Shown piece after piece: positions 62,038 to 64,000 of a stretch of DNA of 64,000 nucleotides. The DNA lies in NCBI RefSeq assembly GCF_007655135.1, contig NW_022204038.1:1-64000 (forward strand), in the 5' to 3' direction. Both the position numbers and the translations under genes were made by a program. This DNA comes from Punica granatum. Taxonomy: Eukaryota; Streptophyta; Magnoliopsida; Myrtales; Lythraceae. The notes beneath the pieces were generated by a model that was given only the letters and a program-made list of their open reading frames with translations, was not told where the DNA came from and made no database searches. How positions within the stretch are numbered: position 1 is the first letter of the stretch; each line of letters begins with the position of its first letter.

Positions 62038-62586
62038 TCACCTTTGCTCTTCTTTCCTAACTGTCAACCCCACTTTTCCCACTTTTCCTCTAGTTTCTTT
62101 CATCTTCTCTCTTTCTCTCTCCTCTCTCTCCATGTTTCTATACTTTTTATTCTTTTTTCTAGCCGAAACTCTCTCTCCCCCTGGCTTCTCTTTCATATAT
62201 TTCTTTTTTAATAATTATTTTTATTTATTAATATTTTAATTAATAAATATCTTTTTAAATTATTATAAAAAACCTATGCATATCACAAAATTATGGAAAG
62301 TTAGGACAAACCGCGCATAACATGGGTAAGATCTCGTGGCTTTTATTGAAAAAAGTTGTGCTCAAATGATATTACTGAAGTTGGATAAGTTAATTGCAGT
62401 TGTATTTCGTTAGCTTATGTTCGTTAATTCTTGTTAGTCTTTTCAATGAGAACACGATGCAACAAATCATTGCTCGCATATCGGATTGTCTAACTATGAA
62501 GTATTTTCACTAAATTTTAAATTCTCTATTGCAGATAGAATTCTTTCACTAGCAGTGCAATAATAGCACGTCTCATTTTTTTTAAA

Positions 62587-63894
62587 AGAGTAAAATGCAC
62601 TTTGCCCTCGACCTATAAAAAGAGTTTGAGTTTGTCTCATAATCTTTAAATTTTTGCGAAGTACCACCCGACTTTACCGGAAAATAAGCAAGATGGCCCC
62701 TCAATCAATTTCTGACCAAAATTCCGGCCAAAAGAAGGCAACTAACATGTCATATAGAAAAGGGTTAAAGTGTCAACCCCATTAATCACCGATCCACCTT
62801 CTACCTTCTTGCTCCGACCAAATCCAGAGGAGTTGCCTCAGGTACCATCTCGCCAAAGATCATAGGATTCACGTTCTAAGTGTGATTCTTTTCCAGCACT
62901 TGCTGATAAGTTTGTGTCTTGGATTTCTATTTTTGAGTGATTCAACCCAAAATTTCTTGTCACAAAAAGATTCCTATAGTATGGATATCAGTTTTGTCAT
63001 TCCTGCAAATTTCTTGTTACTGAATGAGTATTCTGTTGTCCCGAACTGTCTGATTGACATTCATTAGAGTCCCGACGTATCCCTTTAACACATATGAAAT
63101 TTAATTTTCAGTAGGTGCTTGGTATCATGTGTTAGTATTTTTTTCCGGTTAGCGCCTCATGTTCTACTTATCCTTCCATTGATATTGAACGAGCAGCAAC
63201 CTAAGGTTTGAATGGGCTGTCTCAGAGATTTTTATCATAGCCCGACTTTCAATTCTTGAAAGAATTGAGCAAACAAAGACGAAATTTTTTGAGAATGGTG
63301 AACCTCACTTGTATGTCTATGCAGTATCTAGTCACCCATTTCCGCTTAATGTATTCACAAGCTTGTTCACGGTCTTGAAGCATGACCAAGCTATCGATCT
63401 ACGAAATATAGTCAGATCATTCTTTCAAAGATTACAGATGTCAGATACTTTCTCTCTAATATGTTGGATGACCAAGTGAGAGTTTGAAGATCATTGAACT
63501 ACACACTTACTGCTGCAAGCCCCAGTTGATATATAGAAGCAATCTGCAAAAGATAGAGTAGATGGGGTCAACCGGTAGGATGGTCGCTGCAGTGGCTTCT
63601 CTGGACTTCGATCGGGGCAAAAAGGCAGTAGGTGGATTGTCACCCTAATTCGCAAATTGAAAGACTGTTTTGGGTTTGTAGGTAATTAATTAATGAAGTG
63701 ACAATTTTGCCCTTTTATATATGACATGTGAGTGGCATGTGCTCTCTTTTGGCCGAAATTTTGGTCGGAATTTGCTTGAGGGGGCACGTTTGCTTATTTT
63801 TTGATTAGGTCGGGGGTACGCTGCAAAAATTTGAAGGTCAGGGGGCAAACCCAAATTTAACCCATAGGTTGGAGGGCAATGTGCATTTAACTCT
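62587..63894. mobile_element. Mutator-like element with arms of about 180 bp (Pack-MULE candidate)
   Basis: Left arm AGAGTAAAATGCAC...GCCCTC...CTAT pairs with the right arm ending GTGCATTTAACTCT. Shared blocks in inverted order include AATTTTTGC, AAAATAAGCAA, GGCCAAAAG and ACATGTCATAT. TTTTAAA flanks both sides (62580-62586 and 63895-63901). The unrelated interior of about 0.9 kb has coding-like bits, for example MVAAVASLDFDRGKKAVGG at about 63580-63640 then a stop, and an intron-like TTTTCAG near 63110. Donor genes not recognised; the element has no transposase. Confidence 0.75.
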
Positions 63895-64000
63895 TTTTAA
63901 AATTATAAAGGAGGCATATGAAATAGTATAAGAATCTCTTTTTTCAATTAACTTGAGATATTTAAACTATAAAAATCATATTGCATTTGGAGTTTGATGC

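Overview
The window is AT-rich nuclear DNA from a flowering plant, most likely a eudicot. Three things point there: spliced GDSL esterase/lipase genes with short introns and GT-AG borders, dense plant-type transposons (hAT, Mutator-like, Helitron, LTR solo elements), and no operons or bacterial signals. The species cannot be fixed by reading alone. No tRNA, rRNA, CRISPR array or complete transposase gene was recognised.

The only convincing protein genes are three minus-strand copies of one secreted GDSL-type esterase/lipase. Copy A (5779-8867) and copy B (29932-32491) each assemble into five exons with an intact frame of 358 and 356 residues. Copy C (35432-38074) is a pseudogene: promoter and nearly all of exon 1 are deleted, and exon 5 has two stop codons just before the catalytic Asp/His. 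A and B are an older paralogous pair that also share 3' flank. C came from A by a recent large duplication.

The dominant structure is a direct repeat. About 931-25381 (copy 1) matches about 33784-55829 (copy 2), broken by a 3.2 kb deletion, a 0.67 kb deletion and a 2.6 kb insertion in copy 2. A hand count over GDSL exon 4 gives 3 differences in 250 bases. An unmerged second haplotype in the assembly is a serious alternative to a true duplication.

Most of the rest is transposon-derived, often with target-site duplications that can be read directly. There are three members of a hAT-like family (27774-28883, 38295-40881, 58944-59526) with 8-bp duplications; the second carries a nested TG...CA solo-LTR-like insertion. 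A 1.84 kb solo LTR (20351-22189) is present in both halves. A 0.69 kb hAT element (14397-15083) is also in both. Mutator-like elements with long terminal inverted repeats lie at 172-1330, 26920-27416, 31204-31593 (in an intron of copy B) and 62587-63894; two of them carry unrelated internal sequence. Helitron-like ends close at 18801, 25568 and 60390. A 154-bp tandem repeat (55905-56600) starts next to the right edge of copy 2.

Layout: 1-5.6 kb transposon-rich left flank; 5.6-9 kb GDSL A; 9-26 kb repeat-rich duplicated block; 26-29 kb MULE and hAT; 29-32.6 kb GDSL B; 33-33.8 kb pyrimidine-rich stretch with AAACCCTA motifs; 33.8-55.8 kb copy 2 with pseudogene C; 55.8-64 kb tandem repeat, LTR-like DNA, Helitron with nested hAT, and a long-TIR MULE. 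No pathway-level gene cooperation is visible beyond the GDSL family itself. I did not find a convincing new biological system; the value lies in the well-resolved history of nested insertions and gene decay.
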